Assembly (NCBI RefSeq): GCF_020742175.1
Contig: NZ_DYXM01000113.1
Coordinates: 1-16,296 of the forward strand
DNA: 16,296 nt
From: Dietzia timorensis
GTDB lineage: Bacteria; Actinomycetota; Actinomycetes; Mycobacteriales; Mycobacteriaceae
Direction: 5' to 3'
Within the stretch, counting starts at the first letter, position 1, and every line of letters starts with the position of its first letter. Below, one piece after another: positions 1-6,897 of this stretch. The notes under the pieces are model-generated. The model did not search any database. It saw only the letters and a program-made list of their open reading frames with translations, and had not been told where the DNA came from. A program made the translations under genes and the position numbers.

Positions 1-336
1 GGCCTCCGGCCCCACCAGATCGGCTACGCGCTCGCGCATTTCCGCAGCCGCCTTGTTGGTGAAGGTGATGGCCAGGATCTGCCCCGGGTGCGCCCCACCG
101 GCGGCGAGTAGATAGGCGATGCGACGCGTAAGCACGCTGGTCTTGCCCGAACCGGCGCCCGCGACAATGAGCAGCGGCCCGCCGCGGTGCTCCACGGCCC
201 TGCGCTGTTGGGGATTGAGCCCCTCGACGAGGCGCTCCACGTAGTCCGATCCCCCAGCACCCCCTCGGGCCCGGGCAGAAGCGGCCCCGGGCGCGGACGA
301 ATGTGCTGCGGAATTCGGTTCTGTGCGTGGAGACAT
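1..336 (-). CDS. pcrA: UvrD/PcrA-family ATP-dependent DNA helicase, N-terminal part (3' end outside window)
   Basis: Superfamily 1A 3'-to-5' DNA helicase acting in excision repair and in removing proteins from DNA; only the first 112 residues are present. After a low-complexity Ala/Gly/Ser leader of about 30 residues come the Q motif (LNPQQRRAV, residues 40-48), Walker A (AGAGSGKT, residues 59-66, Lys65) and motif Ia (TFTNKAAAEMRERV, from residue 91), all typical of UvrD/PcrA. The ATG at 336-334 is the chosen start because an in-frame TAA lies four codons upstream. The gene is divergent from chorismate mutase, as uvrD1 (Rv0949) is from Rv0948c in M. tuberculosis, so this is probably the UvrD1/PcrA orthologue. 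The symbol follows that context; UvrD and PcrA cannot be separated from this fragment alone. Confidence 0.93.
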   Translation of the reverse strand, partial: MSPRTEPNSAAHSSAPGAASARARGGAGGSDYVERLVEGLNPQQRRAVEHRGGPLLIVAGAGSGKTSVLTRRIAYLLAAGGAHPGQILAITFTNKAAAEMRERVADLVGPEA

Positions 337-417
337 GATGAATGTAGGTTACCGCCCGGGTGCGACATTCCGGGTACTCGCTCCAGCGCTCGCCCCGCGC
401 ACATTAGGCTGTAGTCC
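337..417. promoter_or_regulatory. Divergent promoter region with leaderless-type -10 elements
   Basis: This 81-bp gap separates the helicase and chorismate mutase. On the plus strand TAGGCT (405-410) fits the actinobacterial -10 consensus TANNNT and ends exactly 7 nt before the ATG at 418, so transcription would begin on the start codon. On the minus strand TAACCT (346-351 complement) ends 9 nt before the helicase ATG at 336. Neither gene has a recognisable Shine-Dalgarno sequence, which agrees with leaderless or nearly leaderless mRNAs, common in this order. No convincing -35 boxes were seen. The positions are read directly; promoter activity is inferred. Confidence 0.45.
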
Positions 418-735
418 ATGAGTGATGCCGCCTCCGAGAACACGCCGACCGGCGACGCCTCTGTCGACCCTGCGGGCACGGACGATCCGCTGTCCGAGGC
501 GGAGATCCAGGAGCTGCGCCAGGAGATCGACAGCCTCGATGCCCAGATCCTCGCGTCGGTCAAGCGACGCGCGGAGGTCTCGCGGCTAATCGGCAAGACC
601 CGCATGGCCTCGGGCGGTACCCGGCTGGTGCATACCCGCGAGCTCAAGGTCTACGAACGATTCTCCGAGCTCGGCGAGGAAGGCCGCATGCTCGCGTCGC
701 TGCTGCTGCGTCTCGGCCGCGGCCGGCTCGGCTAA
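418..735 (+). CDS. Chorismate mutase, intracellular AroQ type
   Basis: Converts chorismate to prephenate, the branch step to phenylalanine and tyrosine, in the cytoplasm. The 105-residue protein has an acidic, probably disordered N-terminus of about 25 residues followed by the helical AroQ core. It closely resembles M. tuberculosis Rv0948c. Active-site residues described for that enzyme (Arg18, Arg35, Lys44, Arg46, Val55, Glu59) all line up at a constant offset of 16: Arg34, Arg51, Lys60, Arg62, Val71 and Glu75. The tail RLGRGRLG matches the C-terminus that in Rv0948c takes part in the activating complex with DAHP synthase, so partner-dependent activation is likely here too. The start is fixed by the leaderless -10 element. 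The gene is followed by pgi after 146 bp, the same order as Rv0948c and pgi. Confidence 0.93.
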   Translation: MSDAASENTPTGDASVDPAGTDDPLSEAEIQELRQEIDSLDAQILASVKRRAEVSRLIGKTRMASGGTRLVHTRELKVYERFSELGEEGRMLASLLLRLGRGRLG

Positions 736-881
736 GTTGCAGGTGGGCGAAGCCCGCGCCCGCGCGCCCGGCGAAGTATGTCCGACGTCATTATTGTGGG
801 TTGTTGAGGGCGCGAGCCGGGGGCGCCGAGGCCTTCCGTTCGAGCCTGTGTGACCTCGAATCCTTTGCTAGGAGAAAAGCG
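736..881 (+). promoter_or_regulatory. Intergenic region upstream of pgi with strong ribosome binding site
   Basis: AGGAG at 870-874 lies 7 nt before ATG 882 and decides the pgi start. The reading frame stays open upstream to 801, but the codons there match no Pgi N-terminus and no better start is available. TATTGT at 792-797 fits the TANNNT -10 consensus and could give pgi its own promoter with a leader of about 80 nt. I see no -35 element, so read-through from chorismate mutase is equally possible. No terminator hairpin followed by a T tract was found after the chorismate mutase stop. Confidence 0.5.
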
Positions 882-2564
882 ATGAACGCTCAGCCACCCG
901 CTGCTGCAGCCGCCGATATCTCGACGACGCCGGAGTGGGACGCGGTGGGCGATGCCGTCGCCGAACTTTCCGACACCTCGCTGCGCGAATTGTTCGCCGC
1001 AGACTCCGGTCGCGCGGGAAAGTTCACCGTGAACGCCTGCGATCTCCACGTGGATTTCTCCAAGAACCTCATCACCGAATCGATCGCCGCGAAGCTGTTC
1101 GCGCTTGCGGAGCGCGCCGATGTCGCGGGCAAGCGCGACGAGATGTTCGCAGGCACACACATCAACTCCACCGAGGACCGCGCGGTTCTTCACACCGCTT
1201 TGCGCCTGCCCGCCGACGCCGAGTTGACCGTCGACGGGCAGGACGTTGTCGCCGACGTGCACGCGGTGCTCGCCCAGATGCGCACCTTCGCCGAACGCGT
1301 GCGTTCCGGCGAGTGGAAGGGGCACACGGGCCGGGCTATCGACACGGTCGTCGGGATCGGCATCGGCGGCTCGGACCTGGGCCCCGTGATGGTCGACAAG
1401 GCGCTCCGCGCATACCAAACGGCGGGCATCCGTGCCCGGTACGTGTCGAATGTCGACCCGGCGGACCTCACCGCGGTGCTCGCGGAGATCGATCCGGCGA
1501 GCACCCTCGTCGTCATCGCGTCGAAGACCTTCACCACGCAGGAGACGCTGAGCAACGCGCACGCTATGCGCCGGCACTTCGTCGCCGAGCTCGGCGACGA
1601 GTCCGCAGTGGCCAAGCACTTTGTCGCGGTGTCGACCGCCGCGGACAAGGTCGCCGAGTTCGGGATCGACACGAACCACATGTTCGAGTTCTGGGACTGG
1701 GTCGGCGGCCGCTATTCGGTGGACTCGGCTATCGGCCTCACGTGCATGCTCACCGCGGGTCCCGAGGCGTTCGACGAGTTTCTCGCCGGTTTCCACGCGA
1801 TGGACACCCACTTCGCCACGGCCCCGGCGTGCGAGAATCTTCCCGTCATCATGGGCCTGCTCGGGGTTTGGTATTCCGATTTCCTCGGCGCGCAGTCCAC
1901 GGCGGTGATCCCCTATTCCGAGGACCTGTCGCGCTTTCCCGCCTACCTGCAGCAGCTCACCATGGAATCGCTCGGCAAGTCGGTGCGCCTCGACGGCGCG
2001 GACGTCGCGTACCCCACGGGCCAGGTGTGGTGGGGCGAGCCCGGCACCAACGGCCAGCACGCGTTCTTCCAGCTTCTCCACCAGGGCACACAGCTTGTGC
2101 CCGTCGACTTCATCGGCTTCGCGAACCCCGCCGAGGACGTGCAGACCTCGGACGGTTCTGGCTCGATGCACGACTTGCTCATGAGCAACTTCTTCGCCCA
2201 GTCGCGCGTGCTCGCCTTCGGCAAGACCGAGGACGAGATCCTCGCAGAGGACGTGCCCTCGGAGCTCGCCCCGCACAAGGTGATGCCCGGAAATCGTCCC
2301 TCGACGACCGTGCTCGCGCCTCGGCTCACCCCTGGTGTGCTCGGCCAGCTCATCGCGCTCTACGAGCACATCGTGTTCGTGCAGGCCGCCATCTGGGGCA
2401 TCAACGCGTTCGACCAATGGGGCGTGGAGCTGGGCAAGAAGCAAGCCGGGCAGCTACTCCCATTTCTGACGTCGGACGCAGCCTCTTCCGATGACTCCGC
2501 CGCCTTCGACGGTTCCACGGACGCGCTGCTCGCCGCCTACCGCGAGGCCCGCGGCCGGCAGTAG
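882..2564 (+). CDS. pgi: Glucose-6-phosphate isomerase
   Basis: Interconverts glucose 6-phosphate and fructose 6-phosphate in glycolysis and gluconeogenesis; cytosolic. At 560 residues it has the usual bacterial length (about 550). Visible signatures are the sugar-phosphate-binding stretch GIGIGGSDLGP (158-168), SKTFTTQET in the second SIS subdomain, the first family signature FWDWVGGRYS (270-279) and the C-terminal signature ending QWGVELGKK. The expected catalytic residues are present: Glu362 (in MESLGKS), His393 (in GTNGQHAFF) and Lys519, corresponding to Glu355, His386 and Lys514 in the E. coli numbering as I recall it. The start is set by AGGAG 7 nt upstream. The gene converges on the SDR gene with only 15 bp between stop codons, and no clear terminator lies in the gap. 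Base use matches the flanking core genes. Confidence 0.97.
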   Translation: MNAQPPAAAAADISTTPEWDAVGDAVAELSDTSLRELFAADSGRAGKFTVNACDLHVDFSKNLITESIAAKLFALAERADVAGKRDEMFAGTHINSTEDRAVLHTALRLPADAELTVDGQDVVADVHAVLAQMRTFAERVRSGEWKGHTGRAIDTVVGIGIGGSDLGPVMVDKALRAYQTAGIRARYVSNVDPADLTAVLAEIDPASTLVVIASKTFTTQETLSNAHAMRRHFVAELGDESAVAKHFVAVSTAADKVAEFGIDTNHMFEFWDWVGGRYSVDSAIGLTCMLTAGPEAFDEFLAGFHAMDTHFATAPACENLPVIMGLLGVWYSDFLGAQSTAVIPYSEDLSRFPAYLQQLTMESLGKSVRLDGADVAYPTGQVWWGEPGTNGQHAFFQLLHQGTQLVPVDFIGFANPAEDVQTSDGSGSMHDLLMSNFFAQSRVLAFGKTEDEILAEDVPSELAPHKVMPGNRPSTTVLAPRLTPGVLGQLIALYEHIVFVQAAIWGINAFDQWGVELGKKQAGQLLPFLTSDAASSDDSAAFDGSTDALLAAYREARGRQ

Positions 2565-2579
2565 CCGCCCGCCCGCGGT

Positions 2580-3401
2580 CTAGAGGAGCTTGCGCGACAC
2601 GGGCTCGGGTAGGAACCGGAGCAGGGGGTCGACCACGGTCCACGGCAGCGGAGGCACGGCGGCCTGGATTGGTTCACGGTCGATCGCCGCGACGAGCGCC
2701 TGCACTCCCTTATTCAGGTCCGCCTTGAGCGGGCTCTTGTTCTGGCTGGTCATTTCCGTCGCGATGTAACCGGGCAGGATCGTCGACACCTTGATCTGCG
2801 AGCCGCGGCGGCGTTGTTCGGCATGAATTCCCTGCGCGAGCGACGTCACAAATGCCTTGGTTGCGCCGTAGGTTGTCTCGGCGCCGAGCATTCCGCGGCG
2901 TGACGCGATCGAGGAGATGAATACGAGGTGCCCGCCACCGCGTGCCCGCATGAGTTCGATGGCGACCTCGGCCTGGTGCAGGGCGCCTAGGACGTTGACG
3001 GTGGCCGTTTCGGCATTCGCCCAGGCCTTGCCCGATCCGACCGAGGCACCTTTACCCAGTCCGGCGTTGAGGACGTAGCGATCGATCCCGCCGAGCTTGT
3101 CGTCGAGCTCTGTGAACACACGCCGAACAGCATCGGGATCGGCGACGTCGAGCGCGGCGACTTCCACCGAGATCGACGGATTCGCCGCAAGCAGTTCCTC
3201 GCGCAGCGCCTGAAGATTGTCGAGCCGGCGCGCAGCGAGCGCTAGATTGTGTCCGCGGGCGGCCCACTGCCTGGCCATTCCCTCGCCGAGGCCCGCGCTC
3301 GCGCCGGTGATGAGGATGTTCTTCCGCTCCCCATTGTTCTTGCTGTACTTGCCTGAAATACCCAAAACCACCGATGTGAACCCATCTGATCGTCGACTCA
3401 T
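2580..3401 (-). CDS. Short-chain dehydrogenase/reductase, Rv0945-like
   Basis: Classical NAD(P)-dependent SDR oxidoreductase, 273 residues from the chosen start; substrate unknown. It shows the cofactor motif TGASAGLG (32-39), the structural NAG motif in VLNAGLGKG, the active-site serines in FISSIAS (Ser163/Ser164) and the catalytic Tyr-x3-Lys as YGATK (Tyr178, Lys182). AARR after the second strand suggests NADP(H) preference. It resembles M. tuberculosis Rv0945, which also sits beside pgi in the same convergent arrangement, so it is probably a true orthologue. The ATG at 3401 is preferred because a TANNNT element (TAAATT, 3426-3421 on the minus strand) lies just upstream of it. An in-frame ATG at 3446 would add 15 residues, but neither start has a good Shine-Dalgarno sequence. 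It marks the left border of the lipoprotein/Hsp70 array. Confidence 0.9.
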   Translation of the reverse strand: MSRRSDGFTSVVLGISGKYSKNNGERKNILITGASAGLGEGMARQWAARGHNLALAARRLDNLQALREELLAANPSISVEVAALDVADPDAVRRVFTELDDKLGGIDRYVLNAGLGKGASVGSGKAWANAETATVNVLGALHQAEVAIELMRARGGGHLVFISSIASRRGMLGAETTYGATKAFVTSLAQGIHAEQRRRGSQIKVSTILPGYIATEMTSQNKSPLKADLNKGVQALVAAIDREPIQAAVPPLPWTVVDPLLRFLPEPVSRKLL

Positions 3402-3622
3402 GCATGCGCACTTTCGGCTCAATTTACTTGGTTTCCGCAAACTCATGACCGTTGTGGAGCGGATAACCTTCAGCTCAATGCCAGCAAACCAATAGAGTTA
3501 ACTAAGTGAACCTGAGCGCGCAGGCCGTCACACCGCCGAATCGTGGGCGGAACAAAAGAGCCGTCACTCACATCAGACGAGAGACAACACGAGATCAGAG
3601 AAGACACGAGAGGTCGACGATC
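3402..3622. promoter_or_regulatory. Divergent intergenic region between the SDR gene and the lipoprotein/Hsp70 array
   Basis: This 221-bp region must hold the promoter for the five-gene array. On the plus strand TAGAGT (3493-3498) and TAACCT (3464-3469) fit TANNNT; neither has a good -35 at the usual spacing, and use of either gives a leader over 100 nt. On the minus strand TAAATT (3421-3426 complement) is a candidate for the SDR gene. GAGAGG (3608-3613), 9 nt before ATG 3623, is the likely ribosome binding site for the first lipoprotein. The segment 3580-3615 is conspicuously purine-rich. A reading frame is open from GTG 3506 into the lipoprotein, but the added residues are Arg-rich and would bury the signal peptide. 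Confidence 0.4.
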
Positions 3623-4939
3623 ATGGGCAGAACGACGATGTTTCCGCTCCCGATGGCACTGTGTGTCGTAGTCGCGCTCGCTGGTTGCTCGACGCTTAAT
3701 GGCAATGGCGACGGCGACGGCGAGGATGCAGAGGCCGGTTCGTCGATGTCGGAGACTGCTCCTCTTGATCCTGAGGCACTGGACACCGGCGATTATCCAA
3801 CGGAGCCGCAGCCGGAGTTCGGTCCGACCGACGAACACAGCATCTTGGAATACGAGACGCAGCGGCTGGCCGAGTATGTGGCTCTGCCTTACGAAATCGA
3901 TCCAGAGCTCTCCGAAAGCACGAACGTGACGATCCATACGATCCGCGCGGGCGAAGCCCTCATCGGCGCAGGCTTGAACTCTGCGGAATCCGCACTCGTC
4001 GCCGAACGCGGTCTTCTCTACGGTTTTGTCGGTGGCGGTGAGACGGAAACGACTAGGGTCACCGACCCGAAGAAGTCCCTCGTGACAGGCGTTTGGCGTT
4101 TCGAGTCCCCTGAATCTGCTCAGGCCGCGGCAGCAGCCATCACTCACTACATGCAAACCGGCGAGGGCGCGCCCGAAAAAGAAGCCGCCGAAGAGGCGGA
4201 ATTCTTCCAACCTGCGACGCCCGAAGAGCTTCCCGGCAGGCCCGATGCTCAGGTCGTGAGCATGATTCCCGAGCTGGATGACTCGGTCGAGCGAGTGTTC
4301 TCCTTCGTTCCTAAGGGTAACTACATCACCTATAACTACGCCGAGACGCCAGTCGGCGAGAAACAGTGGTCGCTGGATACGATTTCGAAGTCTCTCGAAG
4401 TGCAGGAGCCCCTGACCGAGCAATTTGTCGGTTACCCCACGAAGGAACAGCGGGGTGATGCCGAGCCCCCCGAAACAATTATCGACCAGGACAACGTCAT
4501 TATCTACACGATCCCCACCCAGGAAGATGAGAACAATTTGGACGGGGCGACCATGGCGTCGTACGGCCCCCGCGGACTGGCCCACTTCTACGAGGATCAG
4601 AAGGCTCTACGTGACGCAGTAACCGAAGCGGGTGCCGAGCACACCGGAATGTGGGGCACGACCGTATTTCGCGCGAAAAGCGACGACGCCGCACAGAGGC
4701 TCCTCGACGAGTTCCTTCGCATCGACTCCGACGAAGACTTCAAGGCTACTGATTCCCCTGTGGGCCTACCGGACGCGAAATGCAAAAAGAATTTGCACGA
4801 GCTCGGCCGAATCGACGTGTGTTACGTGCTTAACGGACGCTATATCGGAGTCGCTCAGGAGATAGACGAGACCGAAAGAGTCCATCAAAAGATCTCCGCG
4901 CAGGCTCTCATCCTCGAAAAGGCTGATCAGGATGCGTAG
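3623..4939 (+). CDS. Predicted lipoprotein L1, first of three paralogues paired with Hsp70-like proteins
   Basis: A 438-residue exported lipoprotein of unknown function. The start at 3623 leaves a signal peptide with a hydrophobic core (residues 6-20) and lipobox ALAGC, so Cys22 would be lipidated. A Gly/Asp/Glu-rich tether (about 23-45) follows. The mature part opens with a motif shared with L2 and L3 (LDTGDYPTEP, then the ETQRLAEYVALPYEI stretch), then LPGRPDAQ, YGPRG, TTVFRA and a C-terminal Cys387-x12-Cys400 pair ending in NGRYIG. The arrangement suggests two related halves. It resembles the actinobacterial lipoproteins I recall as the DUF7373 family; this was not searched. The stop lies inside the start of H1 (8-bp overlap), so the two are probably co-translated and act together. 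GC is lower than in the flanking genes. The lipoprotein call is firm; any function is not. Confidence 0.88.
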   Translation: MGRTTMFPLPMALCVVVALAGCSTLNGNGDGDGEDAEAGSSMSETAPLDPEALDTGDYPTEPQPEFGPTDEHSILEYETQRLAEYVALPYEIDPELSESTNVTIHTIRAGEALIGAGLNSAESALVAERGLLYGFVGGGETETTRVTDPKKSLVTGVWRFESPESAQAAAAAITHYMQTGEGAPEKEAAEEAEFFQPATPEELPGRPDAQVVSMIPELDDSVERVFSFVPKGNYITYNYAETPVGEKQWSLDTISKSLEVQEPLTEQFVGYPTKEQRGDAEPPETIIDQDNVIIYTIPTQEDENNLDGATMASYGPRGLAHFYEDQKALRDAVTEAGAEHTGMWGTTVFRAKSDDAAQRLLDEFLRIDSDEDFKATDSPVGLPDAKCKKNLHELGRIDVCYVLNGRYIGVAQEIDETERVHQKISAQALILEKADQDA

Positions 4940-6770
4940 TAGTTCCAACGAAACCGGTGCCCGCCGAGGGTGGACCCTCGGAATCGATTTCGGCACGTCG
5001 AACACCGCCGCAGCACACACGGGCGCAGTGAGCGACTCAATCGAAACGATCCAGCTCAGCCATAACCGGACGACGATGGCGTCCTCGGTGTACGTGGAGT
5101 CTCCGCACCAGATCGATGTCGGGGAAGTCGCTTTCGACAAGGCACAGAAGAACCCCAGCGGGTTCCTCATGTCGCCGAAACGCACGATTACCCAGGGGTC
5201 TGCATACGTCAACGGGTACGACATCCCCGCTTCCGTCCCTGTCGCCGCAGTGCTCCGGTCCGTCGTGGATCGCGCGACGAAGGCACATAACGGAGAGCCT
5301 CCCAGCGAACTCGTCCTCACGCACCCCGAAGCATGGACGGAGCGCGAGATCGGAGCCCTCCTCGCGGCCGCGAAGCAGCTCGGTTTCGCGCCGACGCAGG
5401 TCACGACGATGTCTGAGCCCCAAGCGGCGGCGCACTATTACACCCGGGCCGAAAAGCTGGAGCCAGGTGCCAAAATCGGCGTTTTCGACTTCGGCGGCGG
5501 AACGCTCGACGTTGCTGTTCTGCAAGCCAACGATCGCGGCTCCTTCGACGTCATCGCCGCAAATGGCGACAATCAGATCGGCGGCAAGAACTTCGACTCG
5601 CAGATCCGCCGCTGGGTCGACGCGCAGCTAGAGGAAGAACGACCAGACGTCCTCCAGTATTTGCGTACCAACGCGTCAATGGACCAGCTCTTCGATCTTG
5701 ACGATTCCATCCGGCGCGCAAAGGAACTTCTCTCGGAAACCCAGACGGCGACGATCTCGGTGCCGACCGGCGCGGAACCGGCCAAACTCCAGATCACACG
5801 AGACGAGCTGGAAGAAGTTATCGCTCCCTCCCTGCGGGCTGCGTTCGATCTCGCACGCGCGACGATCGCGTCGACAGGCGTCACGTCCCCTAGCGATCTC
5901 GTGGCGCTTTACCTCACGGGCGGCTCCTCCCGAATTCCCGCCGTTCACGAGTTGCTCGCCCAACTGGGCCCTATCGCGACGCTCGACGATCCGAAAACGG
6001 TGGTCGCTCAAGGCGCTCTGACGGGTACCGCTCCAGTTATTCGCGGGCTCGGTGGCGGGAATGCGCATGGCCGCCAGTATTACGGTGCTCCGAACGAAGC
6101 GACCGGGAGACGGTCCCCCGGCAACGTTGCCGAGCAGTCGAGCACCCCCAAGCAGTCCAAGGGGCCCGGCCGTCGCCGCCTGCTCACTCTAGGCCTGCCG
6201 ATTCTCGGCGTTGTGATCCTCGTAATCGCAGCGATCGTCGTTGTTCCCCGCATGCTGGATGACGGCGCCGGAAGTGATGCCACCTCAACCTCCGGCGAGG
6301 CTTCGGCCTCTGATTCACCGGAGCTCTTGGTGGACAAGCAAGAAGTTATCGACGCCTTGCCTTCAAAATTGGCCAGCGATGTCGAGGACTGTTCTCTCAA
6401 TGGGGAAACCACGTTCGGCGGTCGCGAATATTTATGTCAGTTCGCCGACGACGCCGCTCTTGTACCGGCTCCCGTCGATAACGGGATGCAAGAACATTTC
6501 TTCAACGTCGGGGTGGATCCTGACGCCGCTGCCAGCGATATCGTAAGCATCCGCGAGGGGGCCTTCGCATCGGACGAACCGATTGACGACCTGGTCGAGA
6601 ACTCGCAGCGCAATTCCGCCGCGCGGATCTATGGCGGGCCCGACAAACGATCCGGTTTGCTGATCATCAAATATGCGAATACCCGGACGGGTGTGATGAT
6701 CACCGCCCACGGCTTCGCCGACGTCGAAGAAGCAAAGCAATTTCTCATTACTTCAGGCTTGAGCACATGA
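4932..6770 (+). CDS. Membrane-anchored Hsp70-like ATPase H1 with extracytoplasmic domain
   Basis: A 612-residue protein whose N-terminal half is a complete Hsp70/actin-fold ATPase. It shows phosphate-1 GIDFGTSNT (17-25), Lys83 (likely DnaK Lys70 equivalent), connect motif SEPQAAA with Glu162 (DnaK Glu171), phosphate-2 DFGGGTLD (186-193, Thr191 matching DnaK Thr199) and adenosine motif LTGGSSRIP (328-336). No peptide-binding domain follows. There is instead a polar linker (about 375-413), RRR at 414-416, one transmembrane helix (418-438), a Ser/Asp-rich stretch and an ectodomain of roughly 150 residues with Cys487-x14-Cys502. The positive-inside rule puts the ATPase in the cytoplasm. The start overlaps the L1 stop; GAAAAGG (4916-4922) inside L1 is a plausible ribosome binding site. 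No grpE or dnaJ is nearby, so a housekeeping chaperone role is unlikely. The transmembrane-ATPase partner role with L1 is inferred. Confidence 0.9.
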   Translation: MRSSSNETGARRGWTLGIDFGTSNTAAAHTGAVSDSIETIQLSHNRTTMASSVYVESPHQIDVGEVAFDKAQKNPSGFLMSPKRTITQGSAYVNGYDIPASVPVAAVLRSVVDRATKAHNGEPPSELVLTHPEAWTEREIGALLAAAKQLGFAPTQVTTMSEPQAAAHYYTRAEKLEPGAKIGVFDFGGGTLDVAVLQANDRGSFDVIAANGDNQIGGKNFDSQIRRWVDAQLEEERPDVLQYLRTNASMDQLFDLDDSIRRAKELLSETQTATISVPTGAEPAKLQITRDELEEVIAPSLRAAFDLARATIASTGVTSPSDLVALYLTGGSSRIPAVHELLAQLGPIATLDDPKTVVAQGALTGTAPVIRGLGGGNAHGRQYYGAPNEATGRRSPGNVAEQSSTPKQSKGPGRRRLLTLGLPILGVVILVIAAIVVVPRMLDDGAGSDATSTSGEASASDSPELLVDKQEVIDALPSKLASDVEDCSLNGETTFGGREYLCQFADDAALVPAPVDNGMQEHFFNVGVDPDAAASDIVSIREGAFASDEPIDDLVENSQRNSAARIYGGPDKRSGLLIIKYANTRTGVMITAHGFADVEEAKQFLITSGLST

Positions 6771-6897
6771 GTAAGACTCAGTGTCCGGGGAACATCTCTC
6801 CCGTTCAACGCACCCTAGGACGTGAGCCCATCAGCCTGGGAAGTTATCAACCTGATCGCTCGCCGGCGATCATCACGCATTACGGAGGATCTCGAAT
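6771..6897 (+). promoter_or_regulatory. Gap between modules 1 and 2, with perfect hairpin and strong ribosome binding site
   Basis: This 127-bp gap is the only sizeable one inside the array. It holds a perfect 7-bp inverted repeat, TGATCGC-tcgccg-GCGATCA (6853-6872), without a T tract, and a strong Shine-Dalgarno sequence GGAGG (6884-6888), 9 nt before the L2 ATG at 6898. The repeat ends 11 nt before that Shine-Dalgarno, so it could be a spaced operator or a leader hairpin affecting ribosome access. No TANNNT element with a good -35 was found, so read-through from H1 remains the simplest view of L2 expression. Confidence 0.45.

Noticed and set aside
732..2444. 570-codon open frame on the minus strand opposite pgi
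   Set aside because: It is rich in His, Arg, Glu and Val in the pattern expected from antisense of a high-GC gene, matches no family I recognise, and pgi on the other strand is complete with all catalytic residues.
935..2494. 519-codon plus-strand frame inside pgi
   Set aside because: Arg-rich translation (strings of RRR) is a typical out-of-frame shadow in GC-rich DNA; pgi occupies the same interval in the correct frame.
3399..3406. CATGCATG palindrome at the SDR start codon as an operator
   Set aside because: An 8-bp palindrome is expected by chance at this scale and overlaps the start codon region; no second copy was seen nearby.
3533..3550. CCGCC...GGCGG inverted repeat upstream of L1 as a terminator or operator
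   Set aside because: Five-bp GC-only arms with an 8-nt loop are too common in GC-rich sequence to support a call.
3470..4585. 371-codon minus-strand frame opposite the first lipoprotein
   Set aside because: No recognisable domain. Similar antisense frames recur opposite L2 and L3 because the paralogues share codon patterns, not because of a second gene.
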